Source: Gnetum montanum (lineage: Eukaryota > Streptophyta > Gnetopsida > Gnetales > Gnetaceae). From it: a stretch of DNA of 64,000 bases. The notes beneath the pieces were generated by a model. The model did no database searches and was not told the DNA's origin. It saw only the letters and a program-made list of their open reading frames with translations. The position numbers and the translations under genes were made by a program. Location: assembly GCA_015680685.1 (NCBI GenBank), contig MNCI01015670.1, positions 498,486-562,485 of the forward strand, read 5' to 3'. This document shows, in pieces, positions 12,006 through 24,040 of the stretch. Every line of letters begins with the position of its first letter. Position 1 is the first letter of the stretch.

Positions 12006-12835
12006 CCCTGCACAGTTCTAGGAGATGTGAGAATATGCAATTTGCAGTCTAACATCGACAGCAAGAGTATGCATACATGTTAACATGAAACACATTAGTG
12101 AGCATGATGACACATTATCTATGTATATCAATAAAAAAATCACATCATGCATACCCATTCCTTCACCTACTGCATCATAGGCTTTGTAATTACCTAATGA
12201 GAACAATGGTAACCTTGTCCTATGTGCAACTTGGTCGTGCATGTAAGTATAGCTCCCAGTTTTATTTTGGTCACGGTATAAAAATCATTATATAGAAGCA
12301 CTTTTTCCTAAGTTTCATGTATATTTACAGTTTAGGAAAATATGAAATTCCAGCCCTATAACTCCCAATCTACCCAAACTTCTTAGTCAAAGAAGTCTGC
12401 CATTACCCTTGGCTAGAGTACTTCAATGCCTCTCCATCCAAGAACTCCTTGTCCAAGACCTCCGTGAAGACTCCAGAACCCCAACTACCATTACATGAAG
12501 AATAGAGCAAAACCGGCGCATGAATGATGCAAACGTCGCAGAAATCACAAAACCAGATCTCGTTATTTGTAACAAGGAAACAATTTCTTACGGAAAATAG
12601 CAATCCAACTCACTAGGTGATGTTGCTGCTGCATTTTCACCAAACCCAAAAAATGACTGATTTAGGTGTCTTGATTCTTAGCATGTGGAATAACCTGAGG
12701 GCGCATTTATCTTGCGTTGAATTTTCAGATATCAGTCATATTTATTTTTGTCTTTTCTTTAGTGTATTTATTTTCTTTTGTGAAAAATAAAATAATATTG
12801 ACTATTAATGTTGACACTAAGGCTGAAAAGAAAGT
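12006..12835. other. Unique spacer between satellite and element D
   Basis: This is the original upstream flank of the quinone oxidoreductase-like gene before element D inserted. A minus-strand 66-codon frame (12403-12603) lies in a less AT-rich patch but matches no family I recognise. No gene is called. Confidence 0.5.
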
Positions 12836-12840
12836 TGAAA

Positions 12841-13361
12841 TGTGAGAGATGTCCTAGAATGGTGGTTCTCTTGGGCTCTCCCGATGGTTCGGGGGCCATG
12901 GAACACTCTGAGACACCCTTGGGTGGCTCTCAAGTGTTACAAAATCCACCCCAGCTTGGTGGTACCAAGCTAGCAATAGGACATCCTCCTGTTGCACTCT
13001 CTTTTAAGTCCTCTTCATTCCCCCTCTTCTCCATGGAGAACTACATGGCCCTGATTCTACGATGGTCATAGATATGTAGGCAGCCAAGACTAGATAGTTT
13101 TGGTGCAGTGCCATGCCACGCCTTGTACTAGATCATGAGGGATCTGGGGGTGAGGTACCTTCCCTTGTAGGTGCATCGTCTCCCCTCCCATCGATGTAGT
13201 CTACAAGGTTGTGTGTGTGCTTGTTTGCTTGGTTCTCTTCTGCTTGCACTCGTGAGATGCTTGCTTGTTTAAGGCGTATTCCCCAGGTCTTTCGCCCCAG
13301 ATCCATTGGATCTTTGTGAATTCCTTGGGGTGCCAGGCAATGTCAAGGCAACGTTGTTACA
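12841..13361 (+). repeat. 5' LTR of element D
   Basis: Starts TGTGAGAGATG and ends GTTGTTACA (TG...CA). By hand count it differs from the right LTR at about 25 of 521 positions; all but one are transitions. No length difference. Confidence 0.95.
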
Positions 13362-13363
13362 GA

Positions 13364-13375
13364 TGGTATTGGAGC
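13364..13375 (+). other. Primer binding site of element D (tRNA-iMet type)
   Basis: TGGTATTGGAGC lies two bases after the LTR. It differs from the usual plant initiator-Met primer site TGGTATCAGAGC at two positions. Confidence 0.85.
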
Positions 13376-15700
13376 TGTATAGTTTCAGTTATTGGTAAAA
13401 GTTTCTCGCTAAGTGGGTATCATGGTTTTTGGTTTGTGAGGTTTCCGATAGAAACTAGCTAACCCCATTCTCAACTTCTACTAACCACTCCCTTGGAGGG
13501 TGGTCTTGTGCTAAAGCTCTCTTTAGCAAACCAAACATTATGGGATCATGTCAAGCCTTAGCCCATCCTGGTTCAGAGAAATGATAGCGTCTTGGTGATG
13601 TCCTTCCCTTGTTTACTTGTGGTTGGACTAGTTGTGATTGTATGCGATATGGTTGAGAGGAGTTCTACTGGCAACTAAAGAATTTTGTTGCTCAAGGAGC
13701 TCCCATCTTAGGTCTCTAGTGATTCATCTAGGATGAATCAGACCCAATCTCCATTTCGGTTTCCACCCAGATGACATGTTTTGAGATGGAATTTGTTGAA
13801 TCGTGCAGGATAGGATATCCTTGGCACTCCCACTCATCCTAGATACGATGAGTATGAGAAAATACAAATGGGAACAAGATGGTTCCCATGTACCTCAGGA
13901 TGGAGGTCGTTTGGACATGTGCTCTTGGTGAGCCTTGTTCTGGGTGGACTAAGACCATTGCCGGTAGACTTCGTACATTCACATTTGCGATTGTATGTTT
14001 GTCTATTTGTGTATGCATATCTTCTTGGTTGCATTTTCAAATTCTGCATGTGTGTTATCTTGGTTGTGTCTATCGTTCGTAACGCAAGGCTTAATGTTTT
14101 ACGTGGTATGATGGCTTATTGTTGTGGACATTGAGGATGCAGTGGTTGTTTGTGTCATCCCAAAGCCAAATGACTATTGTATTGTTTGACAACGTATTGT
14201 GCATGAGGCATGATTGCTCTCATTGTTGATCCTTGTGAGTTGTGCTCCTTGTTGAGCCAGTGGTGTTGCTTGTGGCATCACTATTTTGATTGGTGACATT
14301 CTTGGTCATTCTAATTTGAAGACTACTGGTGTGGGTCATCCTATTGTTGGTTCTTGTTGAGACCACACCTCTTTTAATGAGAGTTTTCTTGTGAACGCAT
14401 CCTTCATGATGTTGCTTGTTGTTGCTCATTGTTGCGAGAATTGGTTTGATGCAGACTTATTGTTGGATAGACCTTGGTCTTCCTCCTTATTTTTGGGTTG
14501 AGTGACAATTGTCTATTGCCCATGACTCATACGAGCGTGTTGAAATTTTGGTTCTGGTTGTAGGCCTATGTCACACACTGTGACAAGGCCAAGCTTGATG
14601 TATGGTGTTTTCCTGGTGCTTGTTTTAAAGTGCCCTTGCTATATGTTGTAAATGGCCTTTGTGCCTTGATGTATAATTCTACTAAAAACCTCATGAGAAA
14701 TGCTTCAGTTGTGATATGGTGTTGAAATGAACGGACTAGGACATGTCCTTGCCCATTATGCTCATGAACTGGGGCCATGTGTTCTTGATGATGTTGGTGT
14801 GCCTGGATGGTGTATGCTCGGTGTACGTCCTTGAGACAGGACAACTCTTTGGAACACATTCTCTTGTGTTCCTGGACTGACAAAGATCTTGTCCACAGAT
14901 GATTGATGGTGATCGAAATTTAGATCAATGTGATGTCTAGTGGTGGATTGGAGTCGAGTTCTAGGTATTGGCACCTAGACTTACTCTTCCATGTTGGAAG
15001 CGATCGTGGGGCAGTTGTCCAAATGATGGGATGATGGTCCATCCTTGGATAAATGATGTTATAGACACAGAAATTGTGTTTTCTCTTGGTGGCCTTGCTT
15101 GGTGGGCTTGAATGTGCTCAAAACACTTGAGCTGATGCTCTCATGATTGTGGGCTTCTAATGATTTGTGCATGTTGGTGGGCTCTCGTGACTAATTGCCT
15201 TTGGTGCTTTGGAGAGCTATGATGCACTCTCATAGATTGGGCCTTATTGGTGTGTTTGTTGTCTATGGTGTGATTCTGTGATTGGGAACTCGTTGTGCCT
15301 AATAGGCTATGGTGTCTTGCTGGATTTTTCTATGTACCTTGTCCCTTATGTACACTGATGTAGCACACAATCCCTCCCGGATGTATTGTCCCATGTCTTT
15401 GGTGTGATGTTAATTCATGTTGGTGTTCTCACCTTCCTGGTGGGATAGCAGAGTTGATCATGAGGGATCATTCTCCATTTCAATGGATGCCCTCTTCAAT
15501 TCCTGAAATAATAAGGTAGGTGGTATTGAGATGGTCGTCTCCTATAAGTAGTTGATATTTGGAACTTTTTCCTAGCTATGGTCCTATGTCCATGAACTTG
15601 TGGGGATTGTTCTCAGAGACAGAATGTTGTTACCTTGGTGAAATTCATGCAACCTCCTTTGTGAGGTCATGTTGTTGATGTAAATTAAAGATACATATTA
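13376..15700 (+). other. Internal region of element D, left half
   Basis: No retroviral domain was found in any frame. The longest frames (up to 105 codons on the minus strand, 14566-14883) show no family resemblance. The stretch is relatively rich in G and T compared with the flanks. Confidence 0.6.
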
Positions 15701-15705
15701 CTCTT

Positions 15706-16666
15706 TGATGAGTGGTGAGATACCCCTACACTCAACCATACAAAACGAGCGTAGCACGCGCGATCGTGTCGAACTCCGCAGACTAAATGCCTAAACGCCG
15801 CAAGGAACACTTGGGGTTAATTAATCGTTGTCTTCCTAGACTTACTTGTTGTTGTCATGGTGTATGGTTAAGTAAGTCCAAGGTATATGATTTTTTTGGT
15901 CTTTTCTAGTTTATCTCCTATGCTAAGGGGTGAAGGGTTGAGAGACTAAAACTAACTCTAACTACAGCGCTAAGTCCTAGCGTCAGCATCCATTCCCACT
16001 TGCTGTACACACCTTGAACTGTGCAACTATGGCTACCAAATGCTAATCATTACTGGGATTACCACATGTAACACACGTGCTCGAAGTGATTGTACTGAGG
16101 CACCTAACTAGCCTAAGTATGACAAGCAGCCGATTCCTTGACTAGCCATACACATCTGTAGATGCTCATAATCAAGTTGTACTCGTCCCACGTTCTAGGA
16201 GATAAGGGTGAGAGAATCTAATCGTGATGAGTAGCCGATTCCTTGGCTAGTCGTACACATTCATCAATGCTCGTAACCAAGTTGTACTCATGCCGCGTTA
16301 CTAGGAAAGTAATAAATAACATTAAATAAACCTATCCATGTACTGCAAGGTTTATCCACAAAGCTCGTCTTTATTTCCGTACACAACTTGCGTTCAGGTA
16401 CAAAGCTGCTCGAATAAAGAACCGTTCACTTGGGGGACTCCTACTGCGTGCACATGGAAAATATTCTATCTCTGGGGTGATCAATCCGCCAAAGCTTCGC
16501 TACTTCTAGCCTAGGATTAGAAATGAGGGGAGTGCCGCCTCTTATTTATAGATTTGGCAACGGACCACGATATCGCGTATGCAATATCGCAGGGGACAAC
16601 GCAATATCGCGGTGGCCACAATATCACGTATGCGATATCATGGCTTGTGCATATCGCGTCTCATCA
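15706..16666 (-). repeat. 3' LTR of element B
   Basis: On the minus strand it starts TGATGAGACGCGATAT and ends CACTCATCA. It contains GATATC palindromes at its U3 start and a TATAAATA box, as in elements A and C. Same length as its partner. Confidence 0.95.
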
Positions 16667-16804
16667 TACCCCCATAACTGAATGAAAACTCGTCCTCAAG
16701 TTCCTTACAATAATATTGGGAAGGTATGGAATTATTGAGGGGAATGGAACTAATGGGATGACATGTGAACGGATCATTATTACAAGACTTGACAAAACTG
16801 GTGT

Positions 16805-17047
16805 TCATGACAACAATGGTGAACACCTTATTACAATGACATCAGGCCTTTGTTGGCAGCTTGAGAGAAAGAGAGAGATAGAAAGAAGTGTTGCTGCTAC
16901 CAACGCCAAGATTGCGCCTTCGTTGTCCATCCATAAGTGGGCCATCAATCTTGCTCCTTCCATAGCTGCTTCAGTGCTGCTCCATTCCAAATGTTTGCTC
17001 CAGATCCATTCTGTGTTGTATGCTTTCCATCTGCACACACAACACAA
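16805..17047 (-). CDS. Post-integrase ORF of element B, 80 codons, possible env-like remnant
   Basis: This short frame lies between the 3' non-coding region and the 3' LTR. It shares a core with elements A and C (here GARLMAHLWMDNE) and then runs into a hydrophobic stretch that could span a membrane (ILALVAATLLSISLFLSSC). Copies A and C have an extra base just before that stretch, so they lose it. An ORF in this position is typical of Athila elements, where it is called env-like. Such a function here is inference. It may be only the tail of a once longer ORF, because related codons occur further upstream in element C. Confidence 0.4.
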   Translation of the reverse strand: MCCVCRWKAYNTEWIWSKHLEWSSTEAAMEGARLMAHLWMDNEGAILALVAATLLSISLFLSSCQQRPDVIVIRCSPLLS

Positions 17048-17099
17048 TCATATATTAGCAAGGGTAATTGAATCATTAAGTAATTAATACCTTGCTTCG

Positions 17100-18552
17100 G
17101 TGTAAGTCCATTGGCTAGGTTGTGGTATGGCTGATATGGACTTGGGAAGATGTAGATGATGACTACCGAAGGTGTAGGGGTTAGGATGATAAACGAAAAA
17201 ATTTGGGGCTTAGGAGAAAAATCGAAAAATCAGGTCCTGTACCCCCATGACTAATCGTGAACCTCTGGTAGCGGTAGAATGAAGAAGGGAGAGGAGTAAG
17301 AAAGATAGATAAAAAGGGACAACTGAAAACATCAGTGAAATAGATGTCAAGATGGAAATGAACAAAATAAAGTCAATTGCAAAATGTTAAGGAAAAGAAG
17401 TTAACTAATGCTCTAAATAGGAATGCTAGTGGGTCCTCCCCAAAGTAGGCTCATGCCGTTAATGCCCTGACAACCCCACATTCAAAGAGTTCGTAGGCTC
17501 TGGGAATGTCTTTTGGAACAAGAGTTAAAGTCTTAACCGTAAGAATTTACCAAAAAGAAAACAATGCATCAACCAAAATATATACACTAATGATACAACT
17601 GACAATGAGGTGAACAATGGAGAGAAGGATGGAGAGGAGAGAAATGGAATGGAATCCCAAGGACAAGGTTGTGTACAGCCCCTTGTGTGTTTGATGATTA
17701 ATGTGACTTGGCATATCTCATTCCAACTTCGGGCTCAAACCAACCACTTCCAGTGACTTCGCATCAATGCATTCGGTTAAACCATCCTCTCGAATAACAA
17801 AAATGCATCTCCAAAGAGCCACCACCATTCTGACGAAACAAATGAGTGAATGGGAAGCGAGAAGGGCCTTAGTTAGAGGGAACATGTTTGGTTCCATAAC
17901 TAGTGCTTGTAGCCCAAAGTTATTCTGTCTAAGGGGTGTGCTTTGAATTCTCACTTTCATTGTTTTTTTTTGTGTTTTTATGCGTGAGAACCACACCATG
18001 CAAAGACTTCTTATTTTTATTGTCTCAGCTTCCGATAATTGGGTAACATTGGAATGGTAAGAAAACTCAAGAAGAAACATCTAAACACCAAAGAGAATGA
18101 CCAACACAAAAGCATCAAGTTCCCTTGAAGTCACACCCTTTGCAATCCTTGAGTCCTTCCTTAGTTTGAGAAATACCCAGTCACCAATTCGTTAAAGTTC
18201 TTATTAGAAGGGGACTGTACATTTCCAAGCCAAGAGAAACCATAGAAATTGATGGATAGATGGATGAAGTGATCTCATTGCCTGCCATATCAAAAGAAAC
18301 ATATCTTAGTATCAACATTGTAACTTAAAGGTAAAAACCAAACATTAGCAATCAATGAAAAACAGTTCATTCCATCGGCCTGAACACTTATTGGGTGACG
18401 AACTTATAGGGTGGATACACATACACACTCACACAAAAAGTGGAAAAAGTATAACGATGATGTAAAAAAAAATTGAAAAGGTTAAAGAAAGTTGTAAAAA
18501 AAATTAGAAAAGTTAAATAAATTTGTAAAACAAAAATGTGTAAAACAAAAAC
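17100..18552 (-). other. 3' non-coding region of element B
   Basis: It matches the inverted 3' regions of elements A and C. It includes a purine box (reverse complement CCCCCATGAC, 17242-17251) about 570 bp from the one at the LTR. A 120-codon frame is open on the minus strand at 17718-18080. Its end (GLTECIDAKSLEV) is also visible, shifted, in A and C, so it may once have been coding. Confidence 0.65.
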
Positions 18553-18826
18553 NNNNNNNNNNNNNNNNNNNNNNNNNNNNNNNNNNNNNNNNNNNNNNNN
18601 NNNNNNNNNNNNNNNNNNNNNNNNNNNNNNNNNNNNNNNNNNNNNNNNNNNNNNNNNNNNNNNNNNNNNNNNNNNNNNNNNNNNNNNNNNNNNNNNNNNN
18701 NNNNNNNNNNNNNNNNNNNNNNNNNNNNNNNNNNNNNNNNNNNNNNNNNNNNNNNNNNNNNNNNNNNNNNNNNNNNNNNNNNNNNNNNNNNNNNNNNNNN
18801 NNNNNNNNNNNNNNNNNNNNNNNNNN
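18553..18826. other. Assembly gap (274 N)
   Basis: A run of N between the retropepsin and the 3' non-coding region of element B. Translations spanning it are meaningless. Confidence 0.99.
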
Positions 18827-19350
18827 CTCACATGGAGACATATCCTCCATGTCATCACCTAATGAATCATTGTATGTGATGCATGGAACTATCTTCTTCT
18901 TGATCTTTCCGTAAATGTTTATCTTAGAAATTTGCAAGGAAAGATCACAAATTCCTAGGTACGCGTCTATGGTACTTAGCCACGGTCTTCCCATTATAAT
19001 GGGAAAGCCCCATTCGTTGTTAACCTCAATCACCAGGAAATCGGCTGGGTATGACCACCCACACACAGTGGTGATAATGTCCTTCACCAATCCTAAGGGA
19101 ATGGTGATGGACTGGTCAGCCAGCTCCAGTTGTATGTTACTCTTCTTAAGTTGGGGCAGGTTCCAGGCTTGATACATCTTTTGTGAAATTAGGTTAAATC
19201 CGGAACCTGAGTCAAGAAGAGCTTAATGTGGTGCATTTCCAGCGATCTGTAAATGAATTAAGGGGTTCCCAGGGTCAGATAGTTTCCTGGGAAGGTGGCC
19301 CACCTTTATCTAGTCAGTTACGGTATGTGTCAACATAACCGTTTGCGTAC
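18827..19350 (-). pseudogene. Retropepsin region of element B
   Basis: The active-site block LLDSGSGFNLIS is intact (about 19225-19190 on the minus strand). It is followed by DIITTVCGWSYPADFLVIEV and MGRPWLSTIDAYLGICDLS, the best-preserved protease copy in the window. In-frame stops occur upstream of the active site, and the gap cuts off the C-terminus. It belongs to the Gag-Pro-Pol polyprotein of the element. Confidence 0.85.
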
Positions 19351-19990
19351 TTAGTTGCTGGACTGAAGGGTTCTCCAAAGCATTAGTGGTTAGAGGCCTA
19401 TACATGTGCCCAACCGCTTGTTGTTGTAAGAGTTTGTTTGGGCTCCTAGTTCTAAAGAAGGGTCTTTTCTTTGTATAGTTGTCAGAACTAGCACCCAGTT
19501 GGATATTTACATGCTAAATATTTACAGCTCTTGCGACATTACGTTGTTGCAGTTGGGTAGGTAATTCCCCCTGCATTGTTGGAACAGGTTGTATGGGAAC
19601 TACAGGTGGAAGAGGTGCAAGTGGAGTTAGAGGATGGACTGAATGTGAGATATCTCCCAAAGGAGAAGGAGTCCTCCTGAAGTACTCCAAAACTTGGTAG
19701 TGATGTTGGGGAGTAGTGTGACCCGTAGAGTCACCTGGAGAAACTGGCTTCTGCACATAATAATCGTAAGGATCGGGTTGCCGGTAAGGGTATTCATCTA
19801 TTAGCAGTGGCATCCCCCATGATTGTGGGTATTGCCACTGCTGATGTTGTCCAATAGGCTATGGAGGTGTTCCACTTGGATAATATGTTAAGGGTTGGTG
19901 GAACTGCCTTGGGTTACCTTGTGGATAAGGTAACCTTCGAGGTGTTTGCCGTTGATTAAGTTTTGGATTTAACGCATACACCCCAGACTC

Positions 19991-21856
19991 CTACATATGT
20001 GAGATAATTGGGCAACATCCCTTAGGATGGTCATAGTAGCAGACCTCACATCCACTATCATCGTCTGAATCAGAATTCACAGCCTCATCGGAGATAGGAA
20101 TTTTTCCCTTACCCTTGTTATGTGTAGGGCTTAAGTTTCTCCGCTTGGTTTTGCCTTGGTCACTACTTTGTTCTACCTTAGACTCTTCTATGATTTTTAA
20201 GACTGTTTCTATTCTTGAGTCTAAGGAATCCCACATTTGGTCTACCTTAGCCGATACCTCGGTTGTTAACTTTTGGATCGGCACGGTTTTCCGGTTCACC
20301 AACTCTTCGAGTGGTGACTCATCCTCCTCATCACAGAATTTCACTCCCTTCTTGCGAAGGGAGGGATCGCGGTTGTATTCTTCCGCACTTTCCCTCTTAC
20401 GTAGCTCACCCTCTTCTTGCGCTACTTGTTCCAACAAACTTTCAACTTCATGGGCTCTTAGTTGGGAAAGTCTCCCTTGGGCGTAAGTCCCAAGAGTTCT
20501 TCTCGTTTCATTTCTTAGCCCATCCACGATGTGGCGAAGTTGATCCCGCTTAGCGTACCCATGGCCCGGGCAACGATGTAGCAGTGTATAGTAACGGGCC
20601 ATGGCAGCATCCAAGGGTTCATAAGCACCTTGTTTCCAGCCTTGGATCTGCTTACGCAAATTGGACACTCTGGAGTACGTTTGATATTTGTTGTTGAACA
20701 GTTCAAGCATCGTACTCCACCTCCTGATGGTTTCCAGTTCTAAGGACCGGTACCAGCTCTCTGCTTCTTTGGTGAGTGTCCTTGGGAACAACTTAAGCTT
20801 CTTCCACTCATTATCGATATTTTGCAAGGCACAGGCATTGTGGAATGCCTGTAAATGATGTTGAGGATCAGCGTTGTATCCCCCTTCAAAACGTGGGATA
20901 TTATTTATGTCCAAACGCTTGATCCTACTATCTTTTAAATGCCTTGTGGGGATCCTAACTGCCTCTGTGATGTCTAGCATGCTTCGGGTTGCGAGTAAGG
21001 GTTCTTCATGATCATCCCTGTCATGACGTCTGTGATGTCTTCGTGGTGGTTCCCTACTCTCCCTATGTCCTTGCCCTTGTCCTAACTCCCGACCTTCTTG
21101 TCGAGGTCTTTCAACTCCCTTACTTTTACCCTCTCCATTGTGCTCACGATGGTTGCGCCCAAATGTGAAAGGAGAGTGTGAATGGTGAGATGAAGGAGAA
21201 GAGGAAGGGGATCCATCACCATGGTGATGTTTCTTACCTTCTCTTCGGTTGCTTCAGCCCCAATTGTTGTAACAATCTAAGTGTCCATCCTTAGTGTGAG
21301 TGGTTGTTCCTGCCGTGAACAGTTGGTGTTCACGGGGATCAGAGCCCGTAGCATGTATAGTTGATCGAAGGCTCTGATGCCTAACCTCTTCACCATTGTG
21401 AGGAGGAGGAACATCATTTCCTAAGAAACCCGTTATGAGGGGTTCCTCGTCTCCTATTTCACTAAGGACATGGGGGACCTTGCCCTTCAACAATGAGTGT
21501 TGGATCTCCTACCTTTCGTCCCTCATACGTTGCAAAGGGGTGGGATGATAATCCCTTATATCATATTCTCCAGCAACGTATTCAGCGAATAAGTCCTGCA
21601 TGCCAATCTTTGCTAAGGCATGGAAGAGCATGTTTGGAACAGATCGATCTAGTGGTAAAATTATGTTACCAAACAAATCTCTCCAGCGCAACTATTCATC
21701 TTGATGGAGGATAAAAGTGTAGTCAGGAATATACTCATCGAGATGTGTATAAACTATCTTATATTGTTTAGGACTTGGCTGGTTTAGGTTATGTATATGT
21801 TGCTAACTGTCTTTCGTGTTATTCCTAGGTGAGTTAACCTTATGAGAAGAAGCCAT
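19991..21856 (-). pseudogene. Gag of element B
   Basis: The retrotransposon Gag packages element RNA. The frame starts at 21856 (MASSHKVNSPRNN). Stops split the N-terminal part. A 329-codon stretch (20980-19991) stays open and holds the conserved Gag core: RLDINNIPRFEGGYNADPQ, then AESWYRSLELETIRRWSTM, then YYTLLHRCPGHGY. A charged helical segment follows (EEGELRKRESAEEYNRDPS). It ends with a Cys/His cluster CEVCYYDHPKGCC, which resembles a zinc knuckle with non-standard spacing. This is the best-preserved Gag in the window. The matching proline-rich linker to protease runs to about 19500. Confidence 0.85.
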
Positions 21857-21977
21857 TTTATTGGTGTGCTGTTCACTGTTATATATGTTCTTAATTAACT
21901 AATTAACCCAAAGGTTCGTTAAGGCTCACAATGATGTGAAATATTTCCTAATGTTCTAATTGGCGTACAAACAGTTA

Positions 21978-21996
21978 GTCCTCGGCAAGGGTGCCA
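21978..21996 (-). other. Primer binding site of element B (tRNA-Asp type)
   Basis: On the minus strand it reads TGGCACCCTTGCCGAGGAC, one base from the 5' LTR. It differs by few positions from the complement of plant tRNA-Asp(GUC) 3' end (TGGCGCCGTTGCCGGGG). Athila-type elements are known to use this primer. Confidence 0.85.
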
Positions 21997-21997
21997 A

Positions 21998-22958
21998 TGA
22001 TGAGTGGTGAGATACCCCTACACTCAACCATACGAAACGAGCATAGCACACGCGATCCAGTCGAACTCCACAAACTAAATGCCTAAACGCCGCAAGGAAC
22101 ACTTGGGGTTAATTAACCGTTGTCTTCCCAGACTTACTTGTTGTTGTCACGGTGTATGGTTAAGTAAGTCCGAGGTATATGATTTTTTTGGTCTTTTCTA
22201 GTTTATCTCCTATGCTAAGGGGTGAAGGGTTGAGAGACTAAAACTAACTCTAACTACAGCACTAAGTCCTAGCGTCAGCATCCGTTCCGACTTGTCGTAC
22301 ACGCCTTGAACTATGCAACTATGGCTACCAAATGCTAATCATTACTGGGATTACCACACGTAACACACGTGCTCGAATCGATCGTACTGAGGCACCTAAC
22401 TAGCCTAAGTGTGATAAGCAGCTAATTCCTTGACTAGCCGTACACATCCGTAGATGCTCGTAATCAAGTCGTACTCGTCCCATGTTCTAGGAGATAAGGG
22501 TGAGAGAATCTAATCGCGATGAGTAGCCGATTCCTTGGCTAGCCGTACACATTTGTCAATGCTCGTAACCAAGTCGTACTCATGCCACGTTACTAGGAAA
22601 GCAATAAATAACATTAAATAAACCTATCCATGTACTGCAAGGTTTATCCATAAAGCTCATCTTTATTGCCGTACACAACTTGCATTCAGGTACAAAGCTA
22701 CTCGAATAAAGAACCGTTCACTTGGGGGACTCCTACTATGGGCACATGGAAAATATTCTATCTCTGGGGTGATCAATCTGCCAGAGCTTCGCTACTTCTA
22801 GCTTAGGATTAGAAATGAGGGGAGTGTCGCCTCTTATTTATAGATTTGACGGTGGACTGTGATATCATGTACGCGATATCGCAGGGGATGATGCGATATC
22901 GCATACACGATATCGCAGGGGATGCGATATCGTGGCTTGTGCATATCGCATCTCATCA
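21998..22958 (-). repeat. 5' LTR of element B
   Basis: 961 bp, same ends and TATA box as its partner at 15706-16666. Most differences from the partner fall as C/T or G/A changes, many at CpG. Confidence 0.95.
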
Positions 22959-22963
22959 CTCTT

Positions 22964-24027
22964 CTTGTAGGCAAGGCATGATATTATGTACTCTCAGTTT
23001 TGGGGTCTTCTAAGGAACTTCCTTGTTGGGGTTCTCTAGTAGACCATCCTTATTGTAAACCCTTCAGGGATGAATCGTTTTATGTTTGAGTTGTAAATGA
23101 TGTTGATGAAAGCCCATTCCATGTAAAACTATCTTGAGGCCTTGGTCCTCCTATGGGCAAGATGTTGTTGATGACTTGTGTCTATTGTTGGGTTGAATGA
23201 CAATAGGTAGTGGTGTGGCCTTGTCCACCACAAATTGATGTAAATGGGCTTGACTGGGATGTATGAAACAAAACCCAGATCTCCCAAGATGAAACAAAAA
23301 TGCTGGTATCTGCAAACGGCAAGGTCAAGCTCAAGGATCTGTTCTTGTACCTTGTTTTTAAGGGTGAACATGCTTGACGCCCTTCATACCAACTTGAACA
23401 AACATGATGAGAGAAAGAGAATGCGCATGGTACCGATGCATGTGGAATTAGTGCTTAGATGGTTGCACTGGTGAGACCCCATGGGTCTTGATGCGAGTAG
23501 CATAACATGGAGTTCTGACAAGCATGAGTTGCTTGTGGAGACATGGCTCTTAGAAGCATGTCCTCCCTCTCGGTGTGATGTTCCCAAGTTCCTCACCATG
23601 GGTAGTGGCCCAGGTGAGCCCTCAAAAAAAAAAAATCAATGGGTGCTGAGATGCCATTCACAGAGGAGCTTAGCAGGACTTGTGGAAGAGGAGCTGTCTT
23701 CTTGCATAAGTATGGATTTACGCAAGAAGATATGTCTCTATACCCTCAAAAGGGACGGATCTAGGGGATGCCTTAGAGACGTTGGCCCTTTGGGTTGGAC
23801 TCTCCTGCTCGTATAGAGAAGGGAAGTCTTGGGCTTCCTTCAATTTCCCTTGCATTTCATGCAAGGCATTGGATGGAAGGATGTATCAGGTGTTGGGGTT
23901 GGTACCTTCCTTCAAGCTTGGCGTCTAAGGAGTTAATAGATCCCTGGAATTGCCGGAGTTCGAAACCCATGTAGAAGTGTACACTCGAAGCTATCCTAGG
24001 CTCCGCTCCGAGGACGTCGCATCTTTG
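22964..24027 (+). other. Internal region of element D, right half
   Basis: Continues element D after the nested element. An open frame of 111 codons (23481-23816) has no recognised domain. Nothing resembling RNase H or integrase was found. Confidence 0.6.
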
Positions 24028-24040
24028 TGTGGGGGAGGAT
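24028..24040 (+). other. Polypurine tract of element D
   Basis: GTGTGGGGGAGGAT lies immediately 5' of the right LTR, as expected for the plus-strand primer. Confidence 0.8.

Larger units (their letters stand above)
15706..22958 (-). mobile_element. Element B: Athila-like retrotransposon nested in element D
   Basis: Two 961-bp LTRs are flanked by the 5-bp target duplication CTCTT (15701-15705 and 22959-22963). Read on the minus strand the order is 5' LTR, tRNA-Asp-type primer site, gag, retropepsin, an N gap, 3' non-coding region, a short ORF, purine tract, 3' LTR. RT, RNase H and integrase are not visible. They are either deleted, as in element A, or hidden in the 274-base gap if the gap length is a placeholder. 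LTR divergence is roughly 6% by eye, mostly C/T and G/A. Confidence 0.95.

Noticed and set aside
12403-12603. 66-codon minus-strand frame in a less AT-rich patch
   Set aside because: No family resemblance and no splice context that could be supported.
14566-14883. 105-codon minus-strand frame in element D
   Set aside because: No domain, no conserved counterpart, opposite to element orientation.
18388-19177. Frames running through the N gap
   Set aside because: Translations of N are not evidence; only the parts outside the gap were used.
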